A stretch of DNA of 64,000 nt from positions 11,195,524-11,259,523 of the forward strand of contig OY725488.1 of the NCBI GenBank assembly GCA_963281255.1. The letters are read 5' to 3'. This stretch comes from Aphrocallistes beatrix. Taxonomy: Eukaryota > Porifera > Hexactinellida > Sceptrulophora > Aphrocallistidae. A program made the position numbers and the translations under genes. Position 1 is the stretch's first letter. Every line of letters begins with the position of its first letter. Positions 32,969 to 44,021 of the stretch are shown here, piece by piece. Under the pieces are notes generated by a model. That model searched no databases. It was not told the origin of the DNA and saw only the letters and a program-made list of their open reading frames with translations.

Positions 32969-35900
32969 TGTTGCAGTGCAAACGCGAGATTGGTGTACAC
33001 GCGTGTACACCAGTGTGAATGCGTGTACACCAACTAGCTGGTGTACACGCGTGTACACTGGTGTGAACCCGGGTTTCCATTAAGTTTGATAATCTCGCGT
33101 TTACACCAGTGTAAACGCGAGTACCTATATAATTAAATATTGTGGTTGATTTATTACTCTAGAAAATACGATATGATGAGACGTATACTAATTACATCTA
33201 ATCTGATTTATTCTCGTGTGCAATTCGATTTCAATAAGTATTATAATCTCGGTTTCTAGTTTTATTACTTAGGGAATTTTAGACACATGCATTGAGATAT
33301 TTGTGTATAGAAAAGGGACATTTGCGTAGAATTATCTTTGGTACTATTGTGGGATTGTTGCAGTGTATACGCTACCCACTGTGAACGCGTTCACACCGGT
33401 GTATATAATATTTTATAGGCGACTCCAGATATTTATCCCAATTGTATTTGTATTCCACTATAGTCCGAGATTTTCCTCTCCTCTCTAGGTGACAACAATA
33501 GCTGTAGATCGATATTTGAGCGTCTGAGATTCAAAAAATTATGGGGAGCAAGCCCCCAGACCCCCTTACAATCGCTCGCTTCGCTGGCTCTTGCCCCCCT
33601 AGGTTTAATTTTAGGTATGATATTAAGCTGGACCCAATGTACAAGTGTACTTATATATTGTATTTAGTACTCGATTAGTACAGTGGAGGCGCTGGGAATT
33701 TCTTCTGGGGAGGGCGGTCAAAGTGGCTACCAATGCATAGGGATCTAATTATTTACTAATTTGCGTTAGCATAAATACCCCCATTATTTTGAGTGGGGCG
33801 GGGGTATTAAATAAAATAATCCTCCCACATTTTGGGATGAGGAAACTCTATAGGGATATCTTTCTAGTGCTTTACTGATTATACCATATCACAACACACA
33901 AATAAGTATATAGTTGGTTCAAATGCACCCGTCGTTGGGGTTGTGATATATGTCGATACCAATACGGTAAGTTCGGCTGTTTTGATGCTTAACATGCTGT
34001 GGATTGTAAAAGTCAGCAAGTTTGTATAAACAATTTATCAATTAGTAGCAACAAAACTGGTCAAGTTGATTTTTATTATCAATGATAAATTTATATATAC
34101 ATACGGGACTACATTGTTATGTTTACTCGATTATTAAGAGTCTTCAACGAAACATTAAAAGAAATAGTACTTTATTGTTATTCATTGCATATACGTAATT
34201 ATGTTTACGAATACATGGTTTCATATACCTGGGTATAGAATAGTAATCGAAATTTTGGACCCGAGAAATGTCCTGTGCTTTGAGAACCAGGTTCAACCCC
34301 TAGTTATAATGGTAAATCAAAACTTTGGGAGGGCGACCGCACGTTCGTCCCCCCCGGTCCGCCGCCACTGGATTAGTATGGAATTAAAAATATATGGTGT
34401 TGAAATATTTTCCGCTCAGAATACTGCTGACCTAAATCATTAATAATGTAATGAAATGAGAGGATTTCAAATTTTGCGCGCGCTATTGCGTCTTTTCGAC
34501 TAACTCGATTGCACAGTAAACACACAAAACTAAACATACTTGTTAAAACAAGTATGACCCTTATGGCATTTTGTATTACAGCTTCTATTTGATTTCTTGC
34601 AGGGGCATCTCTGAGTCTTGCAATGTTTACATCTACAAGCTGAGCTATTGCAAATTCCAAGAGAGGCGCTTTGCATTGCCTCGGTCTGCGAGATAGTACC
34701 AGCAGGGATTGAATCAATTGAGAGAATATTTGTTGGGCATACTTCGAACTGGTTACGACAATAATTAACAGCCAACGTTCCTTGATTTGTTCCAATTGAG
34801 TATGTTGAATCGCTTCTGCTCGTGATACATCCAATAATGTTACGAGGACCTAAGGAACTTACTTTATCAGGCTGCGAGATAGGTATTAGCACTGAATCAC
34901 CCACTTCAGCATGCTTGAACTTCTTCACACTTGCATTTAACATTCTCTCTTGCTGCTTTTCTTGGCTGCGTTTGATTCAATCTTATCGCATGCAGCATTT
35001 CTTGTCGAAAAATCACATGCAGGGCACACCACACTACTTCCGTAGCCTTCCTCTCCTTCAGTTCTTCCACAGATAGTGTGGATATTTCCAAAACAATATG
35101 GACATGAGTGTGCACCAGTTGTTTCTCTGCAGCATACAACGCATTCTTTGCTAGGATTCAAACAATCTGATTCTGCTGAGGGGACTTGATATGAATTACT
35201 TGGAGAATTAGAAATTTGGATATTTTGAGCAAATGAATTATTCACCGGTGTTGGGAAACTTTCAGATCGAATTGGGACAAGATTTTCGTGAACAATTATT
35301 CCAACCGGAAGTGGGGCCACAATTGCATTATCATATTCATCGATAGGAGGAAATTTTGAGGGAGGTGGTGATGGAATAACATGATCATATTCATCGTAAT
35401 GAGAAATAATTGAAAGAGGTGAATCAATTTGCGAATAATGGCTATCAAACTCTGAACGTTCGATGCTATCCAAAAGTTCGTTGTCAACCTCTAAGCTTTC
35501 ACGTTGTTCTATCTCCTTTTGAAAGATATCAATGTCATCTTTAGTGTTAATCTCTGCCCAGAATTCTTGAGGAATGCTAATATTGGATAACCCGATCGAA
35601 GGCTTTTTGTTATATACAGCTTCATATGGACTCATTCGAATTGCTGTATGGTAACTAGTATTATGATTCCATTGCACCCATCTGAGGTATTTGACCCAAC
35701 ATTGATCGTTGTCATGATCATGCATCATCCCGAATAGGCTGTCCTTAATGTCGCGATTAACTCGCTCTACAGCTCCTTGACTCTCTGGATGTCGAGGTTT
35801 CCCGTGAACTATCTTCAAAGTGGGCCACTTCGCTGCTAGAGTTGAAAACAGAAGATTGTTGGAAAACTCTTTCCCATTGTCAGAGTGCAAGATTTGAGGA

Positions 35901-37362
35901 GGCCCAGAATCACAGAAGATATCTAAAAGTCGCTCAGTTACCTCTTCAGCTGTTTTACGTTTGAGCGGGAACACATTTATCTTCTTGGTAAAATGATCGA
36001 TGTACACCAATATAAACTTATAGGGTGTGACGCCATCTGGTGATAGATTAACCTCAGGATTCTGATCGCTCATATCTATCAAATCGATCTGAGCCCGGGA
36101 AAGAAAGTTGGTTGAAGATATGGGTTTTACAACAATGCTCTTAAGGGACTTCTTGGACTTTTTGAGGTGGCACACTTGACATGTCCTAACGAACAGTCCA
36201 CATATTTTTTCACTTACACCGTAAAACTCTTGTGCAGCACGTTTGTAGAGTTGTCCGACCTGTATGGTTCCCCTCGATTTTGTGAAGCTTTTCCAAGATT
36301 GGGAACAACTCCTCCACTGCCAATACCCGTTTCGCAGGTGCATCTCATCTCCTCTTCAGATAAAGAATTTCTGTTCCTTGATAGGATAATAACTCAAAGC
36401 GATCATGAACCCTTTGCCATTTTGAGAGTTCTTTTTTCTGGTTGACCGACGGTTTCGCTCCATGAAGCATTGCGATTTTGTTAACAATATCAGCTCGTGT
36501 AAAATTCGAACTTGATGCATCCTTCGACAAAGAAAACACCAATTTTTCAAACTCTACCTTGGACATTTTAATATGCAACAATTGCAATTCTATGATCTAG
36601 ACTAAATTGTCAATGAACATATCTACTTATGGCATTTTGCAAGAACATCAAACTCGACATCTGCTCATGCACCATTCCAAGCAATTTAACAGCTGTCAGA
36701 TTTACTGTAAACAGGAAGAAATATCTCTCGAGATGACAAAGACATTTAATGGATACTTATTTTTATGTTGCCCATCATACATTTATTTTAGGTTTTCATC
36801 ACACTTATAAAATCGTGACTTATTTCAGTATAATGCAGATTGCAAATTCTACAATTACTCTTCTTATTTATTCATGGCATGCTACATAGAATCTTTAAAA
36901 TTAACACAATGCAATTAATTACTAAAGACTCTCGAAATCCAAACAAATTAAAAGAGAAAATTTTAATACGTATTAAATTAGTTAATTAATATAGTATACT
37001 GTTTTAACAATAAACAATTCATCATATCGTATTCTAGAGTAATAAATCAACCACAATATTTAATTATATAGGTACTCGCGTTAACACTGGTGTAAACGCG
37101 AGATTATCAAACTTAATGGAAACCCGGGTTTACACCAGTGTACACGCGTGTACACCAGCTAGTTGGTGTACACGCGTTCACACTGGTGTACACGCGTATA
37201 CACCAATCTCGCGTTTGCACTGCAACATAAACGCAAGATTATCAAACTTAATGGAAACCCGGGTTTACACCAGTGTACACACGTGTACACCAGCTAGTTG
37301 GTGTACACGCGTTCACACTGGTGTACACGCGTGTACACCAATCTCGCGTTTGCACTGCAACA
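32969..37362 (-). mobile_element. Ginger-type DNA transposon (4.4 kb)
   Basis: Termini begin TGTTGCAGTGCAAACGCGAG and are inverted over about 210 bp. They are flanked by TTTA on both sides (32965-32968 and 37363-37366), a 4-bp target duplication. TGT ends, short duplications and an integrase-like transposase are what I recall for Ginger elements. The inverted repeats are full of GTGTACAC palindromes. The outer part of the right end (about 133 bp) is tandemly duplicated, giving a second inner terminus at 37227. Its transposase is broken, so it is not autonomous today. Paralogous 7TM promoters show the empty site. Confidence 0.85.
34530..36587 (-). pseudogene. broken Ginger transposase (KRBA2-like integrase)
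   Basis: Three frames together give one family-like protein. The N-terminal part (36345-36587) ends at an in-frame TGA. A frameshift near 36250 then leads to the main 468-residue frame (34937-36343), and another near 34940 leads to the C-terminal 137 residues (34530-34943). Domains in order are: an H2C2-type zinc-binding region ending CQVC; the integrase core with D87 (QIDLID), D155 (HSDNGKEF) and E193 (GAVERVN) of the main frame; a CxxC-rich PHD-like zinc finger (CVVC, CPYC, CPAC); and a terminal Cys-rich CXC-like segment (CKHCKTQRCPCKK). The core looks intact, but the gene cannot make a full protein. Confidence 0.85.
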
Positions 37363-38430
37363 TTTATACGAATATTTATCTCTATCTAATTATACAAAGT
37401 TTAGTGGGTGTGTTTTAACTGGAATTTCCACTGATAATTTCTTGAACATGGAGTATCACTCTCATCTGATTCCTATCGAGTAGTATGATGTAATGCTTGA
37501 GAAGAGTCCAGTGTATTTTTCTTTGATGTAGAGAAGAATATTATTGTCGACTAAGATACAATACAGCTATACTCTTTGATTACAATTGACCTTCTATGTA
37601 AATATATTATGTTAGATGATCTAAGCAAGAAATGATTGATTTGCTGGTGATATCCCTAGAGTGCTAATGTTACATACAATAAAGGACTGAACTCTTTCTA
37701 CGAATACAGCAAGTTATCGAAATTGCATCTGCTGCTGTCTGGTAATTATTGTCATGGAAAAGGTTCAATACACAGTTTTAATTCTTCACACTATCTAATT
37801 TCTATTACTTAGGGCATTCAAAAAGTTCTCATCCCATATCTGTATCTGAAATGATAGTGAAAATATAATATTTTCGATATGTCCATTGTAACTATTCCTT
37901 AAGAGATCGGCTTCCAAGTATTTTAATTGAATAATTCATAATCCTTCATCATCTTTCAATGAATTAGTCAACTTAGGTTTAAGGTAGTCCCTTTGAAAGT
38001 GGTTTTGGGGTTCCCTTTGATATAATTCAGTTCTGAGCAAAATTTGATTAAAACTGATCCCTCCATTGAATTCTACGCATCAACTAACATATAGTAGATT
38101 GACTTCTCTAAAGTATTCTAGTTAGGCTGTGAGAATAATGTGTTTTGAAGTGGTTTACTACCACTTTTGCCTCACTTTTTAAATGGCGAAAATTGACGGT
38201 ATGATATCTTTCATTACGAGCAATACTATTGAACACCTCCCGTTTACTTTTTTACATTAGTTCTTGACTATTTAACCTTTTAATGATCTTATTCTACGAT
38301 TTTCACAATTTTTATTCTCTAAATTTAGTTTCAAGCCGTTTTCAATGGGAAGATTCCAACTTTCGACACTACCCTAAACCGATGTACAAAAATCTAATGT
38401 AGGAACCACAATAATTGTCCTCTTAAAATA
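37363..38430. other. rest of copy 5 promoter and spacer, displaced by Ginger
   Basis: Sequence right of the element (TATCTCTATCTAATTATAC, then TTTCCACTGATAATTTCTTG) continues the upstream region of the 7TM unit exactly where the left flank stops. No gene was recognised. Confidence 0.7.
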
Positions 38431-38439
38431 AACCAATAT

Positions 38440-38810
38440 ATAAACTGAAAGTAACTGATGAAAGTTAGTAACATCATTTTGTCTAAAAATCAGAGTTACC
38501 ATTGGCCTACTGAAAAGCAATTTGGCGTCGAAATAAATTTATGTGTCCCATTACTGTACCCTATTTTAGGCATTTTATCTGTGTTGTTTTGTATAGATTT
38601 ATCTTAACATTACTTATAAATTGAAATGAATAGCTATATTATGCACATTTATGAATATTATAATCTCATTATCAATGGTTTGAGGAGCTTAAGTGTGCTC
38701 TCTATGATTTCTCAAGATCAGTGTAGATCATTATAACTAAACTATTATTATATTGTTCAGTCCTCTTTCTGGTGCTGAAGATATCTGGTAATGCTGCTAA
38801 AGTTTTGATT
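38440..38810. repeat. 7TM array spacer block S, copy 4
   Basis: This block is collinear with 20095-20480, including CAATTTGGCGTCGAAATAAA and CAGTCCTCTTTCTGGTGCTG. It closes the copy 5 unit. Confidence 0.75.
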
Positions 38811-39174
38811 TACGTGTGTTTTGAAGAAAAATTGAAATTATTATGGATTTATTTTGCCATGACGAATGATTATATAAATTATATTTTAGTTCAATAATTG
38901 ATCGGATCAGAAATGACGAAAGTTAGATTTCATTGAATTCCCTTCAAAATTCCCCTAAACCTACTACGTATTGAAATTAACTTTCTGGATGATTAGATAG
39001 AAAAGTAGCATAATATTACTCTTTGGTTTTGCATTGATCGTTATAGTTACTCTAATGTGTTGGACGTTTGCTAACATTTTATTGCAAATATTATTACAAG
39101 ATATCAAATCCTTATAAAGAATATTTTACATAAAATACTGTTACATCACGTTTCAGTGATTCACTCCACTAACA

Positions 39175-40293
39175 TTAAGCAAGGAGTGGATCCTGTAAGT
39201 TTTCAATTTTGTATCTGTATATCTTCTTGGATGTTCCTCGTATTGACTTGTAGGCTTGAACGAACCATTTAGATAACGTAATGCCTGTGAACGGAGATAT
39301 TGTGATAATTATCCCACAAACAGCAAATATACGTCCTAATCTCCAGATGTAAGTTAGAACTCGGATCAATAATGCTATCTGATCAGGTTTCCATGAAATG
39401 GGATTATAATTTGGAGTAAAATTGAAAGGGAATTGGCAATTCCTGTAGAATATAATGCTTGTAAGAAATCCTGGAAAATATCCTATTAAATTTGCAACCA
39501 TGATGATGAAGTAACCACAGCATACTGTCCGCATTGTATACTTGAAATACTTGTACTGTCTCAATTGATTTTTGTTCGATCCGAACTGTGCAAGCCTTTC
39601 ATATGCACTCTGAAGTAGAGAGTATTCAAACTGTTTAACTGCTTTCAGGAATAAATAATAGTAAATTGGTTGCACAATGTGTATTAGCAAAATAGCAAAG
39701 TACTCTCTCCAAGCTACTCCAAGCGTTAGAACACACACACTTAAAACTGCAGATAATATTCTAGATTTATAATTTTTTGATGGACGCTTGATGTTCTTCA
39801 TTCTCTGTGTCAGATACTTCATCAAACTTATGCTGAATGCTAAGAGGAATAATTCCAGTACGTTCTGTAGCGCAAAAAGAGTATTAAATATAGGATTTGC
39901 AGCTTGATGATAATGAAACTTCATTAAATTTGAATTCTCAACTTTACTACAATTGGATAACCTTAATAATATCTCGTTCTCAATATCAGGAAATGTAATG
40001 TAATTCAGATCCACAAGGCCAGTTATTGAGAATAGAATTATGCAAGTTATTTCACTCAGGCTAATCAGGAGTAAATACGCATACTTTCTTATTTCAGTTT
40101 GGTAATGGTAACAGAATTGTTCGAATTCAGTACGTGAATCTTCTGACTGCTCAGTAATCAAGTGTCTAGCTGCAACTCTCAAATACTTCTTGGACTGATA
40201 GATCCGATAACTGAACACTATCACCCAGTACAAACTCAATACTGAGAAAATGATGGAAAATAAGAATACTATAGCGATTTTTAATTGGTCCAT
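39175..40293 (-). CDS. 7TM family protein, copy 6
   Basis: This 372-residue intact intronless frame has seven membrane segments, the near-invariant first inner loop, both outer-loop Cys (LSNCSKVEN, FYRNCQFPF) and the tail ENLQDPLLA. The loop before segment 4 differs from its neighbours (MKNIKRPSKNYKSRIL), and a few residues are missing there relative to copy 3. It is head-to-head with the broken copy 7. The two upstream regions are inverted duplicates of each other. Probably functional; role unknown. Confidence 0.87.
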   Translation of the reverse strand: MDQLKIAIVFLFSIIFSVLSLYWVIVFSYRIYQSKKYLRVAARHLITEQSEDSRTEFEQFCYHYQTEIRKYAYLLLISLSEITCIILFSITGLVDLNYITFPDIENEILLRLSNCSKVENSNLMKFHYHQAANPIFNTLFALQNVLELFLLAFSISLMKYLTQRMKNIKRPSKNYKSRILSAVLSVCVLTLGVAWREYFAILLIHIVQPIYYYLFLKAVKQFEYSLLQSAYERLAQFGSNKNQLRQYKYFKYTMRTVCCGYFIIMVANLIGYFPGFLTSIIFYRNCQFPFNFTPNYNPISWKPDQIALLIRVLTYIWRLGRIFAVCGIIITISPFTGITLSKWFVQAYKSIRGTSKKIYRYKIENLQDPLLA

Positions 40294-40358
40294 GCCTTAC
40301 TAGAGAAAATTATATTACTATATTTTGTTAATGTTTTATTGAGTTAACTAAATTAGGT

Positions 40359-40383
40359 CTATTTATTGTACCTCTTATCTATC
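40359..40383 (-). promoter_or_regulatory. GATA and TATA-like motifs of 7TM copy 6
   Basis: On the minus strand a GATAGATAAGAGG word is followed by CAATAAATAG, about 65-75 bp from the ATG. It mirrors the promoter of copy 7 on the other strand. Confidence 0.55.
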
Positions 40384-41150
40384 TGAACATGAGTTATTTT
40401 TACTGGAGTTTCCATGATTTGTTTTGTGGATATTTTAAATCCAAAATGTCATCTAGTAGCCTTGACACTACATATTATATTGAGTAATGCCTATAATATT
40501 GCCTACGAAAATGTCAGTACACGTGTTTTACTAGCTTGTAATCAAAGATTTGTCGCGACTAAGTTTCATCCCGTTATACTTGATCACAACACGTTATGCT
40601 TCCGGTATGATTTACTTAGAATATTTTAGCAGAGATTATTATTAAGCAGAATGCTTTTACTGGAATATTAATAATATTATTTGGGCATAGCATTCTATAC
40701 ACTAAGGTAATGATGCATTCTAGAATTATTGTACCATATATTAACCAAGATACACCGTTTTTTCTAACTTATCGTTTTTTCTAAGTTTTTCAGAATATTT
40801 CTGGCGTTTAGAATTCCAAATCTACATTATTTCCATCGGATTTTTCTTACTGTTTAACCAGAGAACCGGATATGACCTAATATTGGCGGTAATATGCATA
40901 AGAACTTAGTGAAAGGGAGCATTTTAGATTTGAAATAATGTCCAATTGATTGTGAAAGTGGCCTTTTTATTCCGTAAAGGAGGTACTGTGTGGCATCTAA
41001 GTCTTATTCTTACTTGGTAGGTTTTCGGTCTTATTCCTACCACAAATTTGGCCTTATCCCGGCGACTCAAAAACAACTGTCACATACAGTTAGTGCAACT
41101 CAGTTTTCAACATCCCATGTATTGATAGGTGAACCGCTAGGATTTGTATG
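40384..41150. other. spacer between head-to-head 7TM copies 6 and 7
   Basis: The ends are inverted duplicates (TTTTGTGGATATTTTAAAT near 40420 and GAAAATATCCACAAAACAAA near 41837). No gene was recognised in between except mobile element debris further right. Confidence 0.55.
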
Positions 41151-41358
41151 TGTGTTTGTTCGAATTGATTGAAGAATTGAGAAGTGGTAGAGATATGAAA
41201 ATTGGCATGTATTAGGTGTAAAATGCTGAGTCTACGACTAAGTTCGAAGATCTGAGCGAAATTTTTACATCTCTGCAAAACGAGTCGCAGGGCGACTCTG
41301 CGAACACAAAGTGCGCGCTAGCCCCGCTATGCAAGTACACTAAGCGCGCGCTTGTAGG
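41150..41358 (+). mobile_element. Helitron-like fragment
   Basis: It contains TGTTCGAATTGATTGAAGAA and the terminal GC-rich hairpin region ending GCGCGCGCTTG, the 3' end type of the Helitron-like family. The interior differs from the main subfamily and resembles the piece near 31440-31560. Confidence 0.55.
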
Positions 41359-41577
41359 AGTAATGTGGTCATGTCTATTTGTGCCAGAGATTAGGCGAGC
41401 AGCTGCATTTTGAATACTCTGAAGTCTGTTTAATTCCCGCATAGGTAGACCAAAGAATAAAGAGTTGCAGTAGTCCGATCTACACGAAATACAAATGTAT
41501 TTCATTGTTTGTATAATATAGAGCCATAATGTTTTGTAAACAATTTTTAAAATTAGGCCTATTGTTTTAAATTCCAT
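41359..41577 (-). mobile_element. LINE reverse-transcriptase remnant
   Basis: A 121-residue minus-strand frame contains SDYCNSLFFGLPMRELNRLQ followed by IQNAAARLISGTNRHDHITP. This is the characteristic C-terminal segment of CR1/Jockey-like non-LTR reverse transcriptases (SRLDYCNSLLYGLP...RLQ..QN.AARL). No other part of the polyprotein is present and no catalytic motif remains. It is a dead fragment in the copy 6/7 spacer. Confidence 0.75.
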
Positions 41578-41896
41578 GACATCTGATAGAGAGACAATCT
41601 TGCAGAGAAGTTTCCAACATCTTTCGTTTCTTTCCAGATTTTACAATTTGCAATTTAATCTCATATTTTTGTCAAACTTTCATCCCTCCAATAAAATAAT
41701 CGCTCAATCTGACTAAAATATAAGTCATGCGGGAAAAATTCGGGAAAAAGATGTAATGCTAACATATAAGGTGTTCCTCTAATGCAGTTACATCATCCTG
41801 CAATATGTGTACTGAAATCTTTTGACATTTTTAATTGAAAATATCCACAAAACAAATCAATGGAAATGCCAACTAAAATAGTAAGCTCATGTAATT

Positions 41897-41922
41897 AGAT
41901 AGATAAGATATAGTATAAGTAG
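41897..41922 (+). promoter_or_regulatory. GATA and TATA-like motifs of 7TM copy 7
   Basis: AGATAGATAAGATATAGTAT places GATA words next to a TATA-like TAGTATAAGTAG, about 65 bp before the ATG. It is the best example of the shared module on the + strand. Confidence 0.5.
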
Positions 41923-41984
41923 TTTCAATTTAGTTAATAAAATAATTAATACTTGCAATATATAAGTGTCTTCTCTAGTAAGTC

Positions 41985-43066
41985 ATGGAACAATTAAATA
42001 TCATCATTGTGCTCTCATTTTCTATAATTTTCTTGGTAATGAGTGTGTACTGGATGATAGTGTTCAGTTATCGGATCTCTCAGTCCAAGAAATATTTGAG
42101 AGTTGCAGCTAGACACTTGATTACTGAGCAGTCAGAAGATTCACGTACTGAATTCGTACAAATATGTTACCATTACCAAACTGAAATAAGAAAGTTATGC
42201 GTATTTGCTCCTGATTAACCTGAGTGAAACATCTTGCATAATCCTATTCCTTATAACTTGTCTTGTGAATCTTAACTACATTACATTTCCTGATATTGAG
42301 AACGAGGTACTATTAAGGTTGTCTAATTGCAGTCAAGTTGAGAATTCAAATTAATACTCTTTTTACGCTACAGAACATACTGGAATTATTCCTCTTAGCA
42401 TTCAGCATAAGTTTGATGAAGTATCTGATCCAGAGAATGAAGAACATCAGGTGTCCATCAAAAAAATATAAATTCAGAATATTATCTGCACTTTTAAGTG
42501 TGAGTGTGTTAACGCTTGGAGTAGCTTGGAGAGAGTACTTTGCTATTTTACCAATACTTACTGTTATACAACCAATATATTATCATGTCTTCCTGAAAGC
42601 AGTTAAACAGTTTGAATACTCTCTACTTCAGAGTGCATATGAAAGACTGGCACAGTTCGGATCGAACAAAAATCAATTGAGACAGTACAAATATTTTAAG
42701 TATACGATGCGGACAGTATGCTGTGGTTACTTCATCATCATAGTTGCAAAGTTACTAACCTATTTTCCAGGATTTCTAACTAGCATTTTATTCTACAGGA
42801 ATTGCCAATTCCCTTTCAATTTTACTCCAAATTATAATCCCATTCCATGGAAACCTGATCAGATAACATTATTGATCCGAGTTCTAACTTACATCTGGAG
42901 ATTAGGACATCTATTTTCGATTTGTGGGATAATTATCATAATATCTCCGTTCACAGGCATAACATTATATATCTGGTTCAGTAAGGCCTACAAGTCAATA
43001 CGAGGAACATCCAAGAAGATCTACAGATACAATAGAGACAACTTACAGGTTACACTCCTTGCTTAA
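41985..43066 (+). pseudogene. 7TM family copy 7, inverted and frameshifted
   Basis: This is the only array member on the + strand. It starts normally (MEQLNIIIVLSFSIIFLVMS) through the conserved inner loop. An extra T near 42195 then shifts the frame and stops it at 42218. A 41-bp deletion near 42350, flanked by a short repeat, removes the outer-loop HYHQAANP segment and shifts the frame again. From about 42345 the rest of the protein is open to the end (segments 3-7, tail NLQVTLLA). It still has a GATA/TATA-like promoter. Confidence 0.88.
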
Positions 43067-43460
43067 TGTTAGCAGAGTGTATTAAGATATAATGTATTTT
43101 ATGTGTGATTTATTACTCTGATTTGAATATAATGATGTACATGTATATTTAAAAAATTAATCATGCGGGTCTTTGAAGGGTGTGCACCCCAAGGGCGCAC
43201 CCTACCTCCCACAAATGCCAAAAGGCGTGATCGACCAGTACAACCCCTGAGTTTAATTATTATTTATTTGAGTTAAAACCCAGGGTTGTCATGAGAATGA
43301 AAAAAATGTTAGTCGACAGACCGATGTTATAGTTCAAGTAAGTAACTAAGGTGATGTAAAATTTCGCTATCTAGAATCATTAAGAAATGTCAATATAGAG
43401 TTTTTTAAGTGCCATTAGTAATCTACATAATTTTCATAGTCATTATAGCTCAAAACTTTC
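43067..43460. other. spacer, no gene recognised
   Basis: This AT-rich stretch includes a short C-rich word (GTGTGCACCCCAAGGGCGCA) near 43180-43200. No coding signal. Confidence 0.5.
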
Positions 43461-43464
43461 CTAA

Positions 43465-43750
43465 TATATAAAAATGCATACTCAAAGTGACGCTGAACTT
43501 TTGCCTCTTCGTGTTGACTATTTAGAAACTCGGAAAACTGCCTTTTGACATACGCTTTAAAGTCGAGGGTTTTCCCAAATTTAGATTTTTTACTTTAAAA
43601 CGTCATAACTGTGTTAAAACTTAAAAGGCATTTTTTCGAAATTCTAAACCACTCATCTTGAAGAGGAGACACTTTGCCTCATTCTGACCTTTTTTTAATA
43701 TGATGAATACTTTTTGAGTTAGAATGACAGAAATGATTCTAGGTTGGAAA
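43465..43750. repeat. fold-back repeat, family F, copy 1
   Basis: The ends are AAAATGCATACTCAAAGTGACG and CATCTTGAAGAGGAGACACT...GAATACTTTTTGAGTT, which pair as diverged inverted arms around a CGTCATAACTGTGT centre. Other copies are at 45655-45925 and 52865-53165. It is noncoding. Confidence 0.6.
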
Positions 43751-44021
43751 TTTGGAGAGAATAGAACCTCAAAATTCATTGTCTATTGGCTTTTCAGGAA
43801 TTTTAGTGCAGAATAAGACATTTCAAAATTCTTTCCATATAAAAGTCACTTACTGGACAGCACTATCTGAATGTGATATTTGTTTCGTTGCTAATTACTT
43901 AAGTATAGTCACCAGACTGATAAATGACTCATTGTTTTATATGCGATATAGATGTGCACAAAATAAACAACTCACAAGTATTGTATCATTTTATCAAATT
44001 AATATTATTTCTGAAATATGG

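Noticed and set aside
32969..33125. CRISPR-like or satellite array because of regularly spaced GTGTACAC words
   Set aside because: The words form nested palindromes within a transposon terminus, with no unique spacers, and the genome is eukaryotic.
34937..34943. Programmed frameshift between transposase frames
   Set aside because: There is no slippery heptamer or clear pseudoknot, and the same gene has another frameshift and an in-frame stop. Decay is simpler.
34530..36587. Integrase could come from a retrovirus or LTR retrotransposon
   Set aside because: No protease, reverse transcriptase, RNase H or LTR is present. Long terminal inverted repeats with a 4-bp duplication and the KRBA2-like zinc-finger tail indicate a Ginger DNA transposon.
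37116..37418. Cys/Thr/His-rich repeat protein of 100 residues
   Set aside because: It is a translation of the GTGTACAC-rich Ginger terminal repeat and its tandem duplicate.
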